Source: Tenrec ecaudatus (lineage: Eukaryota; Chordata; Mammalia; Afrosoricida; Tenrecidae). From it: a DNA stretch of 64,000 nucleotides. Shown here in pieces: positions 30,961 through 43,114 of the stretch; the first letter of the stretch is position 1, and each line of letters begins with the position of its first letter. The notes below the pieces were generated by a model. That model was not told where the DNA came from, made no database searches, and saw only the letters and a program-made list of their open reading frames with translations. The stretch covers positions 124,439,025 to 124,503,024 of the forward strand of contig NC_134539.1 in NCBI RefSeq assembly GCF_050624435.1, written 5' to 3'. Made by a program: the position numbers and the translations under genes.

Positions 30961-31939
30961 GCCAGCGCTGGCCCTTATGCCTTCCTGCCTCTGGATTTTC
31001 TCCTTTGCTTTGTTACCTTACAACCAGTACGGTTTTACCCATTCCAATCCCACCCACCCTTTTCAAAAAGAGTTTTATTTCCAGGAAACTTAGACTGAAA
31101 TTAAAAGAGCTTTAAAGGGATTTGTGTTAGGGGTGGGGTGTAGATTTTGGTGAGTGGATGGTGAGGCGGTCACCTGGAGTTAGGAATAAGCTGTCCCGGA
31201 GATGAAACTAGCTGTCAAGGACCCTCCATCGCACCCCTTACCCCACCCTCAGAGGCAGGGGCGGGGCGTCGCCGAGCAAGGGACCTGGGCCATCAGGTTG
31301 GGCGCTTGGCACCCTGCCCAGGAGAAAGGGCGAGGGGAGATAGTCTTTTGGGGAGCAGGCTTCCCACTCTCTGGTAGAGCTGGGCATCTGCTGGCATTCT
31401 GCAGGGAGATGGACTCTTGTGGGCTGAGTGTCGGCTTCGGCCCTGTCTGTGCTGGGGGTGCTTGTAATCCGGACCTCGGCTTCCGTGGAGAGATGTGTCT
31501 GGAGGATCCAGACACTGCTAGGAGAAGCCTAGCTCACACCTGCCAGGGCTTTGGGTTTGTCTTCCATGCTCTGCAGGGAATAGGAGTCGTGCTGAAGACC
31601 TGGGTATAGATCGTGAACAGAAGGGACCCTGGGCTGCCAGGATGGGCCCAGGGGTGGTGATGGGCACTTGGAGTCCCAGGTGAGAGCCATGTCCCCTTTG
31701 AGAATCTATGAGATTGGTAACCCCTCCTCCCTTGGAACCATGAACAGGGAGTGCAGTGTTTTATCTGTTAACAAAAGCCCCACGAGGGGCTCTCGCAGAC
31801 CTAGTTGAGGAGGCTAGAAGTTCAATTCAGGGCACTAGGGGAGGGCTTTTACTCTGTTGGCTCGGGAGCAACCTTGTCTTTTCCCTTTCTGCTTTCTGAT
31901 TCCTTGGTATCTGTCTTACCCCAGCGTTCTTCTGCTGTC

Positions 31940-33560
31940 TTGTTTAATCTCTTTTTAGATTTCAAACAAGATTGGTTGGCACAAGGGCCACACGCTACCA
32001 CATCTGCATCATAGCAAAGACAGCCCATCTCCAGTGGGATTTTCGCTATAGGCAGAGCGGTCAGGATTGACAGCATTCATTTTTAGAGGACATGAACCCT
32101 AACATCTCACCTTTTGCCCCCCACCCCCATGTCCCTTCCACATGCAAAACACATTGGCCGCGACCTCTCGTCCCAAGTGTCTCAAGTCAACTCCAAGTCC
32201 GGAACCTCGGCTTCTTCTGAGTCAGCTCCATTAAGTATTGGTGAGACTAGGCGTATTCCATCTTGCAGCAAGGTTGCTCTTTGTGACCCTGCGAAGTCAA
32301 GCATACAAGGTATCTATCACCAGAGTTCAGTGGCGAAACAGCCGCAAGGTAGACATTTTCAACGCAAAAGTAAGTCCCCAACCAGGTAGAACAAGTTGCA
32401 TTGGCTCTCCAAGCCTGAAAAGAATCCTGTTTCCTGAGGCCATCTGGGCAATGGCCCCACCCCCCACGGTCTTCTACATACCCTGTGGATTCTGGAGAGA
32501 GACCCTTTGGGATGGCCTTCAGCTCCTCTTTCTAGGTCCTCAGTGATGGTAACTCGGTTCCTTGTGCTGTAGGTGGTCCCCTTGTCCTGGTTCATCTGCG
32601 TGACCACCCCATGCCCCTAACAGGTCCGATTCTTCTATCCCTAGGGCATGGAAGCCCTTCCCCCAGAGCTCTGGGCATAGGCTCTATCCCTCTGGTCTAC
32701 CCTAATGGCAACCCCACCCTCTGGGCCCCATGAAGATCGACTCTGAAATCTGCGAGGCTGTGACCCCAGTCTTTGAGGTCCGGGAAACTGAAGCCCTACC
32801 CTTTGAAACTGAGAAGTCCCGGCCTCCTGGGCTCCTCCCAGCAGCTCCATTGATCTCTGAGCGAGCGGCTCCAGGGAGGTCTCTTTCCACTCCTTGGAGA
32901 ACAACAGATGTAGCTCTTGTGGCCTGCTTGCCTGCCTGGAGAAGCCCAAGAGGCAGCCAGCTCTCCTTTCATTCTGCCTCTGCCCCCTTCAGCAGCGGAT
33001 GGGCTTTCTGTTGCAGTGGTTGATTAGATTCACCAGGCTTAATCTCTTTAATGGAACATGGTCTAGCCACGTCTCTGGTGAAAACCCTTAAGAGCAGTGT
33101 CCTTAGTTTGTACCATAGATTTTTCCAGATCTTTAAGTTTTGTATGCATTCAGCACAGTTCATTTTTTCCCTTATATATTTACTGTAAGGGACCAGGAGA
33201 AATCGTGCCACGCCTTTAAGACCCTGCTTAGAAATCTCACCAGCCAGATATCCAAGTTCATCACTTACAAGTTCTACCTGCCACCAAGCATTTGAGCATA
33301 CTTCAGACAAGTTCTTTGCCACTGCACAAAAAGCATTGCCCTTCTTCCACTGTCCACTGCACGCTCATCATTTTCTCTCGAAGCTTATCCGGAAGCACAT
33401 TTGACGCCCACATTTCTAGCAACTCTGTTGCTGGTGCCATCGGGATCCCCTAAGATAATGGGGTCTTTCTCTATAGCTGTCTTCACTTCCTCTGAGCTCT
33501 CACCAGAATTACCTTTGATGCATAATACTACCAAAAGTCATTAAAAGGCAATTTAGGCTT
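31940..33560. repeat. Suspected old interspersed repeat, family not identified
   Basis: About 1.6 kb (including ggttgctctttgtgaccctg, gaccccagtctttgaggtcc, cctttaagaccctgcttaga) feels like a mammalian-wide dispersed repeat, possibly LTR-class. I cannot confirm a family, and there are no clear ends or duplications. Confidence 0.3.
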
Positions 33561-34156
33561 TTGCTGGTAGGTAAAATGCTCCGGCCTCTACTCATTCCTC
33601 AGTAGGACCATAATCACAGGATTTTATGACACACTTATTTTTGGAAGAAATAATTCAACCCATAAAATGCAAGACCATAGTTTCTAGTCAATATTAATGG
33701 TTAATATGCCCTCTTGGAACTGGGAGTGCCATGCTCAGAGTCTGTGGTTCAGCATGGGCTGTTCAGAACAGCTATTTCGGTAACAAGTCAGGACTACGTC
33801 CAGGGTGTCAGGAGCAGACCTTTCGGAGAAGAAGCATCTTCTCTTAACCTTCTGGGTCAGCTTTGGGCTTGTGGCCATGTTATTGCTAGGTGCAGACTTC
33901 TCGTAGAAGGTTCTGGGCACTTGGAAGGGCTGGTTGAATTCAAGGTAAATGAGAGTAGTAAGATGAGGCATGAAAGAGAGAAAAACAAAAAGCTGGGACA
34001 TGGATTTTGTGGTGTCTCAGGTAGATGTGAGAGCCTGGCCCTTGGAGAGCCCCGTTCACGGATGGAGCAATGAGGCTGAGATGGGAGACATGTTTCTGTG
34101 AAGACTGTGTTAAAGATGTTCTTCCTTTTAAGGCAGTCTTGGGGTAGAATTGTCAA

Positions 34157-34306
34157 GTGACCAGGTGCCGTGGCACGGTTGGGGTAAGTGTGTGGCTGCT
34201 AACTGAAAGGTTGGTAGTTCCCAACCACCCAGCGGCAGGTTCTTTCTCCCGCAGAGTTGCTGTGAGTTGGAATTGCCTCGGTGACTGTGAGTTTGGTTTG
34301 GTTTAA
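34157..34306 (+). repeat. AfroSINE-type SINE, forward
   Basis: gtggctgctaactgaaaggt, gcagagttgctgtgagttgg and tgactgtgagtttggtttgg in forward order. The head is degraded. Confidence 0.8.
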
Positions 34307-34309
34307 GGG

Positions 34310-35390
34310 TCCTGGTCTTGTAGCTTCTTTACATCCCTTTAGGCTTTAAAAGGCAGGTGGTGGCCCGAGTGAGGAGCTGTCACCACCCCCCAGTGCAGCC
34401 CCCTGGAGGCCTGGTCTGACTCAGAGCTCTGGGCTTCCGTGTCGTTGTGGTGGGTCTGTGCTTGGTGGAGAGCTGGTAGAACCTTTACTAGAGACTGTCA
34501 TCCGGGACGTCTGTGCTCGATACTGAGAAGCCCTCCAGTGAGCTGTGACTTCTGAGTGTTTGCTGCTTTTTTTAACTAGCCAGCGTGGCCAGTGCTGATG
34601 GAAGCACTCACAGATGTTTCTTCCTTCAGGGTTGCCCACACTTGCTCTGCCTTGATGGATGCAATAAGGAACATGGCTGGGAGGGGCGTTGGGCCTCAGG
34701 AGCAGGCAGCTGGTGCTCAGACAGAGGCCATCTCTGCCTCTGACTATGCAAGGTGACCTAGCGAGCACACACCTCTGTGTCACACACTGGCACTTACAAT
34801 GACGGGAAGGGAGAGCCGTACGGGGCGCTGGGGATGCTGTGGACCCTGGTTGCTGACTCGGGACTGGGAAGTCGTCTGAAAGGGCTCTGGGGCAGCAACT
34901 AAGGGACCATTGTCCTCAGTGGCCAGGACTTGTCTGTTTGCTGGGGCCCTGCCAATGCCAGGTTAGATGCTGTGCTTGCTTCTCTCCTCCTCTCTGCTTC
35001 CAGCCAGCCCCCCAAAGCCCCTCCGCACAATAGAATGAACTGAAAGTGCATCTATTGTTCTTATCTTTAAAGCCTGTCACAAATGACAAATATGCTAACT
35101 GCTGATAAGCGTAAAATGTGACCGATTCTATGTAAGAGCCTGGCGGGACTTTGAGGACTGACAGGTGGAATAGGAAATTTCACTCCCAGTGTTCTAACCA
35201 GTCCTTGGAAGACAATCCAGCCCTTTTGTGCCCGTCTCTATCACAGCCTAGGGGCTAGGAGGATGGGGGTTGAAGTCAGAACCCCAGCTCCCTGTGATAT
35301 AAGTCATTTAATCTTTCAGTGCCTCCGTTTCTTCAGAAGAGGTTAAAGACCATGCATATGTGTTAGAAATAGAGTCCATTTTTCCTGAGA
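34310..35390. other. Unique-looking intronic DNA with a candidate enhancer and MIR remnant
   Basis: No gene. 35030-35160 has SOX-, GATA- and E-box-like motifs (see findings). 35265-35355 (ataagtcatttaatctttca, gtgcctccgtttcttcagaa) is MIR-like. Confidence 0.4.
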
Positions 35391-35393
35391 ACA

Positions 35394-35562
35394 AGCTGGC
35401 TGCCATCAGGTTGAGATTGACTTGAGGTGTGCACTGGATGGCTGGTTTCTGGGGGAAGTGGATAGCCAGACCTTTCTTCCAAGGCACCTCTGGGTGAACT
35501 CCAACCCCCAGCCTCTGGTTAGCAGCCAAGGGTGTTAACCACGTCCCCCACCAGGGGCCCCC
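35394..35562 (-). repeat. AfroSINE-type SINE, reverse
   Basis: gctgccatcaggttgagatt at the tail end; ccagcctctggttagcagcc and tgttaaccacgtcccccacc at the head end. Directly abuts the SPIN element. Confidence 0.75.
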
Positions 35563-35575
35563 TTTTCCTCTGGAG

Positions 35576-35772
35576 CAGTGGTTCTCAACCCTTCCTCATG
35601 CCGCTGCCCTTTCATACAGTTCCTCATGTTGTGGGGACCCACAACCACAGCATGATTTTCATTGCTGCTTCATCACTGCCATTTTGCTACTGTGTGTGAT
35701 GAATCGGGTGACCCCTGTGAAAGGGTCATTCGACCCCCCAAAGGGGTCTCAACCCCAGGTTGAGAACCGTCT
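35576..35772 (+). mobile_element. SPIN (Space Invader) non-autonomous hAT element
   Basis: About 197 bp starting CAGTGGTTCTCAACC and ending GGTTGAGAACCGTCT. The internal landmarks acagttcctcatgttgtggg and gacccctgtgaaagggtcat are characteristic of the SPIN_NA consensus. No transposase is encoded. The left flank ctctggag fits the hAT target preference, but a matching right copy is not evident, so the duplication has decayed or the end is eroded. SPIN is a published case of horizontal transfer into several tetrapods including tenrec. Confidence 0.9.
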
Positions 35773-36464
35773 CCTCCTCTTCGTCATCATCACTTTATTA
35801 TTCCTACACAAGGATACTGAGGGCCAAGGCTCGTCATGGTCAGGCAACCCTCTGACGAACGCTGCAGAGGCTGCAAAAAGCCTGCAGGTGAGTGGGTGAA
35901 AGGTTGGGCTGGGAACGAGCTACAAGTCTGTGGTTCCTCTCAGAGCCCCCAGGGAGCACTTCTGCTGTCACTCCGGGTTCCCACGGACTTGGCCGGGGCT
36001 GGGTTTGGTTTGGGGTCGAGGCTGAGGCTGCCTCTGGGTGGCGTAGAAAAGGGAAGGGTTAAGACTCATGGGTTGTGAGCAGAGGGGACTGCATGAGTAG
36101 GAGGGGGCGAAATGTCGATAGAGTGGCAGCTCTGTAGACCTGGGGGCGACTGACCCAGCGTTTGCAGCCCTGCTATTGGGGAACCCACTGAGTGCCCCTC
36201 TCTTTGGAGAATTTGCCCTACAACCCCGGGGCCGAAGCAGGGAGAGCGAGTCCATGAGACTGTTGGTGCTAACGGTGGTCCCTGGCGGAGCATGGGTGGG
36301 GGCGCTGTGATCAGAAGTGACTCAATGGAAGTGAACTTGGTTGGAGAGAAAAGAGCCTAACGAGGGTGTCTCGGGCAGACCCAGTAGCCAGGCCAGAGTG
36401 TATACTGTTAGGGCCGGCGGTTCCTGGGGAGAAATAGGGGTGAACAATCATAACCCCAGCACTC

Positions 36465-36665
36465 CCTGAGCCCTTGCTTTGGGTCAGGCCTCCTTCTAAG
36501 AGGTTTGCGTGGGCCACTCCATTGAGTCCTCACCAGACCCCATGAGATTTATATCCAATTTTCAGATGAGGAGACAGACATAAGAGACATTCAAGGTTAA
36601 CGAACTTGCCCAAGCTCACATGGCTGGGAAGTGGCAGGGCCAGGATTTGAACTTGGGAAGGGTGG
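36465..36665 (+). repeat. MIR
   Basis: cccttgctttgggtcaggcc, ttttcagatgaggagacaga, aacttgcccaagctcacatg and gccaggatttgaacttggg, a well preserved MIR in order. Confidence 0.85.
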
Positions 36666-37686
36666 CTGCAGACCTCCCACCTAGAGGTACCCTCCAGGAG
36701 ACCTTACTGACCCATAGCTGGTAGAGCGGCATGGGGACTACGCTGGTAGGGTGGCCAGTGCAGAGTCCAGGCCTCTCGGGGATAGATCTGCAAGGCTCCA
36801 GCTCAGCAAAGTCAGCTGAGCACCACTGGCCAAGTTCTGGCCCAGAATACAGGCATCACTAGGGTGTGGTTCTGCCCTCAAGATGCCCATGGTCCAGTAG
36901 GGGCACAGGCACAGTGGCTGAGAACTTGTGTTGCCTTGGCAGGTGCTGTGAGAAAACAAAGCTCTGCAGAAGGGTGCACGTTGCCAGTCAGAAGAAGAGT
37001 TGAGGCAGGGTGGCTGCCTGGAGGAGGAGACATGGGGACTACTTGAGGACAAAAGTGCCTACATCTCCGGGATTTTGGTGGTCTGGCCTTTGGATGAGCC
37101 TAGTGGCCAGTGAGTGGACATCAGAGGAGGGAGGGTCAGGTGTCCAGGGGGAAACAAGAATGGTGCACTGTGATGAGCTTTCCTGGTGCTGTTGTGGTTC
37201 TTAATAGCCAAGAATCACTGTTCCCCCGTAATGCCTGCAGTGAACATGCTGAAGGAAAAATAAAATTATCTTAAGAGTTACTGCTCAGAGAGGGGTAGGG
37301 GGAGGGCAGTGGTGTTAACAAACCCAGGGACAAGGGAACAACAAGTGATCCAAATCAGTGGTGAGGAGGGTGTAGGAGGCCTGGTAGGGAGTGATCAAGG
37401 GTAATGTAACCAAGAGGAATTACTGAAACCCAGATGAAGACTGAGCATGATAGTGGGGCAGGAGGAAAGTCAAAGGAAATAGAGGAAAGTCTTGGAGGTA
37501 AAGGGCATTTTTAGGGGTCTAAATAAAGACATGTACATATGTAAATATATTTATACATGGGGATGGGGAAATAGATCTATGTGCAGATATTTATAGGTTT
37601 AGTATTAAGGTAGCAGAAGGACACTGGGCCTTCACTCAAGTACTCCCTCAATGCAAGAATACTTTCTTCTATTAAATTGGCATTCT

Positions 37687-38475
37687 TTTTTTAAAAAAAC
37701 AATTTATTAGGGGCTCATACAACTCTTATCACAGTCCATACATATTCATACATCAATTGTATAAAACACATCTGTACATTCTTTGCCCTAATCATTTTCT
37801 TTTTTTTCTCCTCTTTTCTTTTTTTACATCTTATTAGGGACTCATACAACTCTTATCACAATCCATACATATACATACATCAATTGTATAAAGCACATCC
37901 ATACATTCCCTGCCACAATTATTCTCAAAGCATTTGCTCTCCACTTAAGCCCTTTGCATCAGGTCCTCTTTTTTTTTTCCCTCCCTCCCCGCTCCCCCCT
38001 CCCTCATGTGCCCTTGGTAATTTATGCATCATTATTTTGTCATATCTTGCCCTATCCGGAGTCTCCCTCCCCCCCTTCTCTGCTGTCCCTCTCCCAGGGA
38101 GGAGGTCACATGTGGATCCTTGTAATCAGTTCCCCCCTTCCAACCCACTCACCCTCCACTCTCCCAGCATCGCCCCTCACACCCTTGGTCCTGAAGGTAT
38201 CATCCACCCTGGATTCCCTGTGCCTCCAGCCCTCATATGTACCAGTGTATAACCTCTGCCCTATCCAGCCCTGCAAGGTAGAATTCGGATCATGGTAGTT
38301 GGGGGGGAGGAAGCATCCAGGATCTGGGGGAAGCTGTGTTCTTCATCGGTACTACCTCGCACCCTAATTAACCCATCTCCTCTCCTAAACCCCTCTATGA
38401 GGGGATCTCCATTGACCAACACTTGGGCCTTGGGTCTCCACTCTGCACTTCCCCCTTGATTCAATACGGTGTATA

Positions 38476-38509
<34 letters not shown>

Positions 38510-38630
38510 CACATACACACATATATCTTTTTTTTTTGCATGATGCCTTATACCTGGTCCCTTTGGCACCTTGTGATCGCACTGGCCGGTGTGCTTCTTT
38601 GCTTCTGAGCTAGATGGCCGCTTGTTCACC
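37687..38630 (-). mobile_element. Family A retroelement, reverse copy nested in the previous one
   Basis: Bounded by a perfect 15-bp target duplication ttaaattggcattct (37672-37686 and 38631-38645) that lies within the host element. It begins with the T-rich complement of a poly(A) tail. Its 3' terminus is present twice in tandem (about 37695-37795 and 37826-37920). A TA/CA microsatellite lies at 38471-38525. Confidence 0.92.
38471..38525. repeat. (TA/CA)n microsatellite inside family A
   Basis: Mixed TA and CA dinucleotides at the same internal position that is AT-rich in the copies at 44.05 and 59.5 kb. Confidence 0.85.
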
Positions 38631-39781
38631 TTAAATTGGCATTCTATGATGCTCACCCTCCCAACACAACCGCTGAAGACAAAGCCGATGAATAAGCAAA
38701 TGTGATGAAGAAAGCTGATGGTGCCTGCTATCAAAAGATATAGTGTCTGAAGTCTTAAAAGCTTGAAGGTAAACAAGTGGCCATCTAACTCAGAAGCAAC
38801 AAAGCCCCTATGGAAGAAGCACATCGGCCTGTATGATCACAAGGTGCCTAAGGGATCAGTTATCAGGCATCAAAGAACAAAAAATCATATCATCATGTGC
38901 TCACGATCGCTGAAGACAAATGGGTGCATAAGCAAATGTGGCGAAGAAAGCTGATGAGTCCCGCTATCAAAAGATATAGCTTCTGGGGTCTTAAAGGTTT
39001 CAAGGTAAACAAGCGGCCATCTAGCTCAGAAGCAACAAAGCCCACATGGAAGAACACACCAACCTGTGTGATCATGAGGTGTCCAAGGGATCAGGTATGA
39101 GGTATCATCAGAACAAAAAATCATATCATAGTGAATGAGGAGGGAGTGCGAAGTGGAGACCCAAGCCCATTTGTAGGCCACTGGACATTCCCTTACAGAA
39201 GGGTCTTGGGGAGGAGACAAGCCAGTGAGGATGCGATGTAGCAACAATGAAACATACAACTTTCCTCTAGTTCCTAAATGCTTCCTCCTTCCCCACACTA
39301 TCATGATCTGAATCCTACCTAGCAAATCTGACTAGATCAGAGGATGTACACTGGTACAGATAGGAACTGGAAACACAGGGAATCCAGGGCAGATGATCCC
39401 TTCAGGACAAGTGGTGAGAGTGGTGATACTGGGAGGGTGGGTTGGAAAGGGGGAACTGATTACAAAGATCTACATGTGACCTCCTCCATGGGGGATGGAC
39501 AACAGAAACGTGGGTGAAGGGAGACGTCGGACAGGGCAAGATATGACAAAATAATAATTTATAAATTATCAAGGGTTCATGGAGGGGGATCAGGGAGGGA
39601 GGGGGAAAATGAGGAGCTGATGCCAGGGGCTTAGGTAGAGAGCAAATGTTTTGAGAATGATGAGGGCAATGAGTGTACAGATGTACTTTACACAATTGAT
39701 GTATGCATGGATTGCGATAAGAGTTGTATGAGCCCCTAATAAAATGATTATTTAAAAAAAAAAAAAGAGCTACTTCTCAGA

Positions 39782-40730
39782 ACGCAGTGATTCACTCCAG
39801 ACTCTCTGTCCTGGCACCAGAGGCAGAGGAATTCAGAGAGAGGAGGGAGGGAGGGAGGCTCGGGGAAGGCATGAGGAAAGCCTTCCAGAAAGGATGTGAG
39901 ATGGAGGAACAAGTGACTCATGCGCGTGGAGGGGAATGGCCTCCCCTGAAGGTCTCGGGAACAAGTTTCCTTTGTCAGTGTGGTTTCAGGGATTTCGTCT
40001 GGGGACAGGAAGATGAAGTGGCGGGCCCAGAAGCTCTTGCCAGCTCAGTGATCGGAGGGGATAAGAGGAGCTGGCATTTTTGAACCAGACTGTTGACCCG
40101 ATTGAAGAATGCCCAGTGAGATTGGCCTGCGCGTCCAGTAATCAGGCCCAAACTGAGTGCGGAAAACCAGGTCTGCCCAGCAGCAGGGGCTGTCCCCTTG
40201 CCTTGCCCTGAGCCAGAGGGCATGCTGCCAGGGGTAACCCCCAGCCCTGCAGAGGGAGCGGCAGGAGACCAGGAAGCAGTTGACTGCTTGTCCCTACGTG
40301 GGAAACACCAGCTTCCACCCTTGAGACCTCTCTGAGAATGGCCTTCTAGTAGATCTTCTTACTAGCCCTGCTGGCCTGGCGCCTAGAACTTCACACACAC
40401 ATACACGCCGAGCCTTCAGTAAACTTGGTTGGGCGAATAAGGAAACATCCGTTAATCCACAAGCTGTTTCTCTGAGATGCACTTGCTGGAGCAGAGCACT
40501 GACGTTTCAGATTGTGTATTTTCTCAGTCGAGCCACCTCTGGCCCCCGAATGTGTGCTGGGGCTGAGGGGAAGATGAACCAACTCCAGGGTAGGATCTTT
40601 CGAGGGCTGAGGCTGTGTTTGCTTATGATGACTTTTGATTTTGTGTGTATGTGTTTCCTCTTCACGTTAGCACAAAGTCAGGGCTGCGTTTTCATTTTCT
40701 TTACATTTAAAAACAGTGTTTTTGGGAATT
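39782..40730. other. Unique-looking intronic segment
   Basis: About 950 bp with no repeat or exon recognised; a GGGA tandem run lies near 39840-39855. Confidence 0.5.
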
Positions 40731-41864
40731 GAGTGCAGGTTGACAGAGCAAATCCGTTTCCCCTTCCACCGTTCATACACGTTTTGCTTCATCTCATTGG
40801 TTGCAGTCCTGACCACGTAACATCACTGATTGCACTTCTTCCCTGCTTCCAACCCTCCTTTCCCCTGGTCCTTCTGAACGTTGCCCTTCAGTGCATGCCT
40901 CCCTTTTGATATCAGGGTGATTGATTATGCTAAGGTGTATACGGCTCGTTAGTGTTACTGCTCCCCTTGGAGACTTGTCTATTACTTACGTGGAATTTAA
41001 GTCATGGAGGTGAATTCATTTCCAGATCTGATTGGTGAATAAGGACCACTGTCTCTGGGGTTACACCAGTCTCTTTCCAACTAGTAAACCCGGTCTTTTT
41101 TTTATGATTTTGAGTTTTATTCTACATTTCTCTCCTCCTCTACCTAGGACTTTCTAATGTGACTCCTTTCAGAGCGGTTGGCAGTGGTAGCTGGGCACTG
41201 TCTAGTTCTTCCGGTCTCAGGGTCTGGAGACGTAAGTTCATACGGTTCATTAGTCCATTGGATTAATCACTTACATGTCTCTGATTGTCATCGCTTTTCT
41301 CTCAGGGAAAGGTCGATAGTTACGCCTTAGGTTGCCAATCTAGAGCTTTTAACACATCTGTTGCTACTCATCAAACTAGGAAAACAGAACATTATCAGGG
41401 GGACGAACTCTTATATTAATTGACCTCGATGTCCGCTAAGATAATGGTCCTATTCCCCCAGCCTGATGGCTCATTTCCTCAAGGTGTTTGCCGTACTTCC
41501 TCCAGGTGCCTGAGACGTTTCATCACTTTGCCCCGTTATGCTCCAGCACATTCATATCTACTTGCAGCAAAGGCAGATGCCCAGGTGTCAGTATCCTCTG
41601 CCAAACCTGCCCACATTCGTGGGGATATTCCCACTCTGCCTCCCACACCTACTCAGCTTGTAGATCACTATCATCGCAGGACTGTGTTTATAACCGTACT
41701 TGTCTCTCTTGCCTTTAACTTTTGGCTTCCTCCCTGTCTCTCCCCTGCCCCTAACCTGCCTCTTATTGTGCGATGCTCTTCCCCTGCGCCCAAGTGAGCA
41801 TGTGTCTGCCCTCTGGCCAGTAACTCACTCTTTCTTCCCTTCCCCTTCCTGGTAACCAGCAAGG
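40731..41864. repeat. Family B repeat, copy 1
   Basis: Shares ordered segments with 51.5, 53.1 and 62.7 kb: tgacagagcaaatc.gtttcc start, attttgagttttattctac, gcggttggcagtggtagctg, ggcactgtctagttcttccg, then acatctgttgctactcatca. This copy is the longest. It is interrupted at its right end by a family A insertion. Confidence 0.65.
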
Positions 41865-41879
41865 AAGGTTTATTTTCAT

Positions 41880-42860
41880 GGACATTGGACCTCTACTCAA
41901 GTACTCCCTCAACGCTAGAACACTTTGTTCTCTTAAACTGGCATTCCATGAGGCTCACCTTCCCGACATGATCGCTGAAGACAAATACATGCGTAAGCAA
42001 ATATGGTGAAGAAAGCTCATGGTGCCCGGCTATAAAAAATTATAGCATCTGGGGTCTTAAAGGCTTGAAGATAAACAAGCGGCCATCTAGCTCAGAAGCA
42101 TCAAAGCCCACATGGAAGAAGTACACCAGCCTGTGTGATCATGAGACGTCAATGGGATCAGGTATCAGGCATCAAAGAACAAAAAGTCAAATAATTGTGA
42201 ATGAGGGGAAGCATGGAGTGGAGGCCCAAAGCCCATCTGTAGGTAACTGGACATTCCCTTACAGAAGGGTCACAGGGAGGAGACGAGCCAGTCAGGGTGC
42301 AGTGTAGCACCGATGAAACATACAACTTTCCTCTAGTTCTTTAATGCTTCCCCCCACCACTATCATGATCCCAATTCTACTTTACAAATCTGGCTAGACT
42401 AGAGGATGTACACTGGTACAGATAAGAGCTGGAAACAACAGGAATCCAGGACAGATAAGCCCCGCAGGACCAATAATGAGAGTAGCTATACCAGAGGGTA
42501 AGGGGAAGGTGGGGGAGAAAGAGGAAACTGATCATAAGGATCTACATATGCCCCCCTCCCTGGGGGACGGACAATAGAGAAGTGGGTGAAGGAAGACATC
42601 GGACAGTATAAGACATGACAAAATATTAATAATTTATAAATTATCAAGTGTTCATGAGGTGGGGGCGGGGAGAGAGGGGACAAACTGAGGAGCTGATACC
42701 AAGGGCTCAAGTAGAAAGCAAATGTTTTGAGAATGATGATGGCAACAAATGTACAAATGTGCTTGACACAATGGATGGATGTCTGGATTGTGATAAGACC
42801 TGTACAGCCCCCAATAAAATGATTTTTTGAAAAGAAAGAGAATAAACTAATTTTTTAAAA
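41880..42860 (+). mobile_element. Family A retroelement, forward copy
   Basis: Flanked by a 15-bp duplication with one mismatch (41865-41879 aaggtttattttcat; 42861-42875 aaggtttcttttcat). The 981-bp insert has one internal ~235-bp unit and ends aataaaatgattttttgaaa plus an A-rich tail. Confidence 0.9.
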
Positions 42861-42904
42861 AAGGTTTCTTTTCATTTGAAAACTTTCCCTTAATGTTTTA
42901 CAAT

Positions 42905-43110
42905 AATAATACTCACTGCCATCAAGTGGATTCTGACCCAGAGAGACCCTGGAGGGCAGGGTAGAACTTCCCCTGTGGGTTTCGGAGATGGTCACTCTTT
43001 CCTGGGAGTAGCAAACTTCATCTTTGCCCCGAGGAGCCCCTCGGGGATTTGAACTGCTGACCTGGTGCTTAGCAACCCAATGCATGACCACCACGCCACA
43101 GGGCTCCACT
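42905..43110 (-). repeat. AfroSINE-type SINE, reverse, near full length
   Basis: actcactgccatcaagtgga at the tail, gatttgaactgctgacctgg in the middle and accaccacgccacagggctc at the head. The next family A copy inserted at its head. Confidence 0.9.
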
Positions 43111-43114
43111 TTTT

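Larger units (their letters stand above)
37290..39764 (+). mobile_element. Family A retroelement, forward copy split by a second copy
   Basis: Flanked by related 17-bp sequences (37273-37289 and 39765-39781, aagagttactgctcaga versus aagagctacttctcaga) and ending in gcccctaataaaatgatt plus poly(A). These are hallmarks of target-primed reverse transcription. An inverted family A copy sits at 37687-38630; without it the element is about 1.5 kb. It has two tandem ~235-bp internal units (about 38656-38895 and 38896-39130). No coding capacity. Probably the 3' region of an afrotherian LINE, truncated at its 5' end. Confidence 0.85.

Noticed and set aside
29720-31115. Long open frames (up to 326 codons) on both strands around the 30-kb CpG island
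   Set aside because: GC-rich DNA has few stop codons. The products are low-complexity Pro/Arg/Gly/Ala with no domain, and overlap each other on opposite strands.
32000-33560. Possible processed pseudogene in the 32-33 kb region
   Set aside because: No protein similarity in any frame, and no poly(A) or duplication; more like an old dispersed repeat.
37884-38298. Pro/Ser-rich open frames around 38.0 and 43.3-44.2 kb
   Set aside because: They recur in every reverse family A copy, carry no coding constraint, and come from C/T-rich noncoding element sequence.
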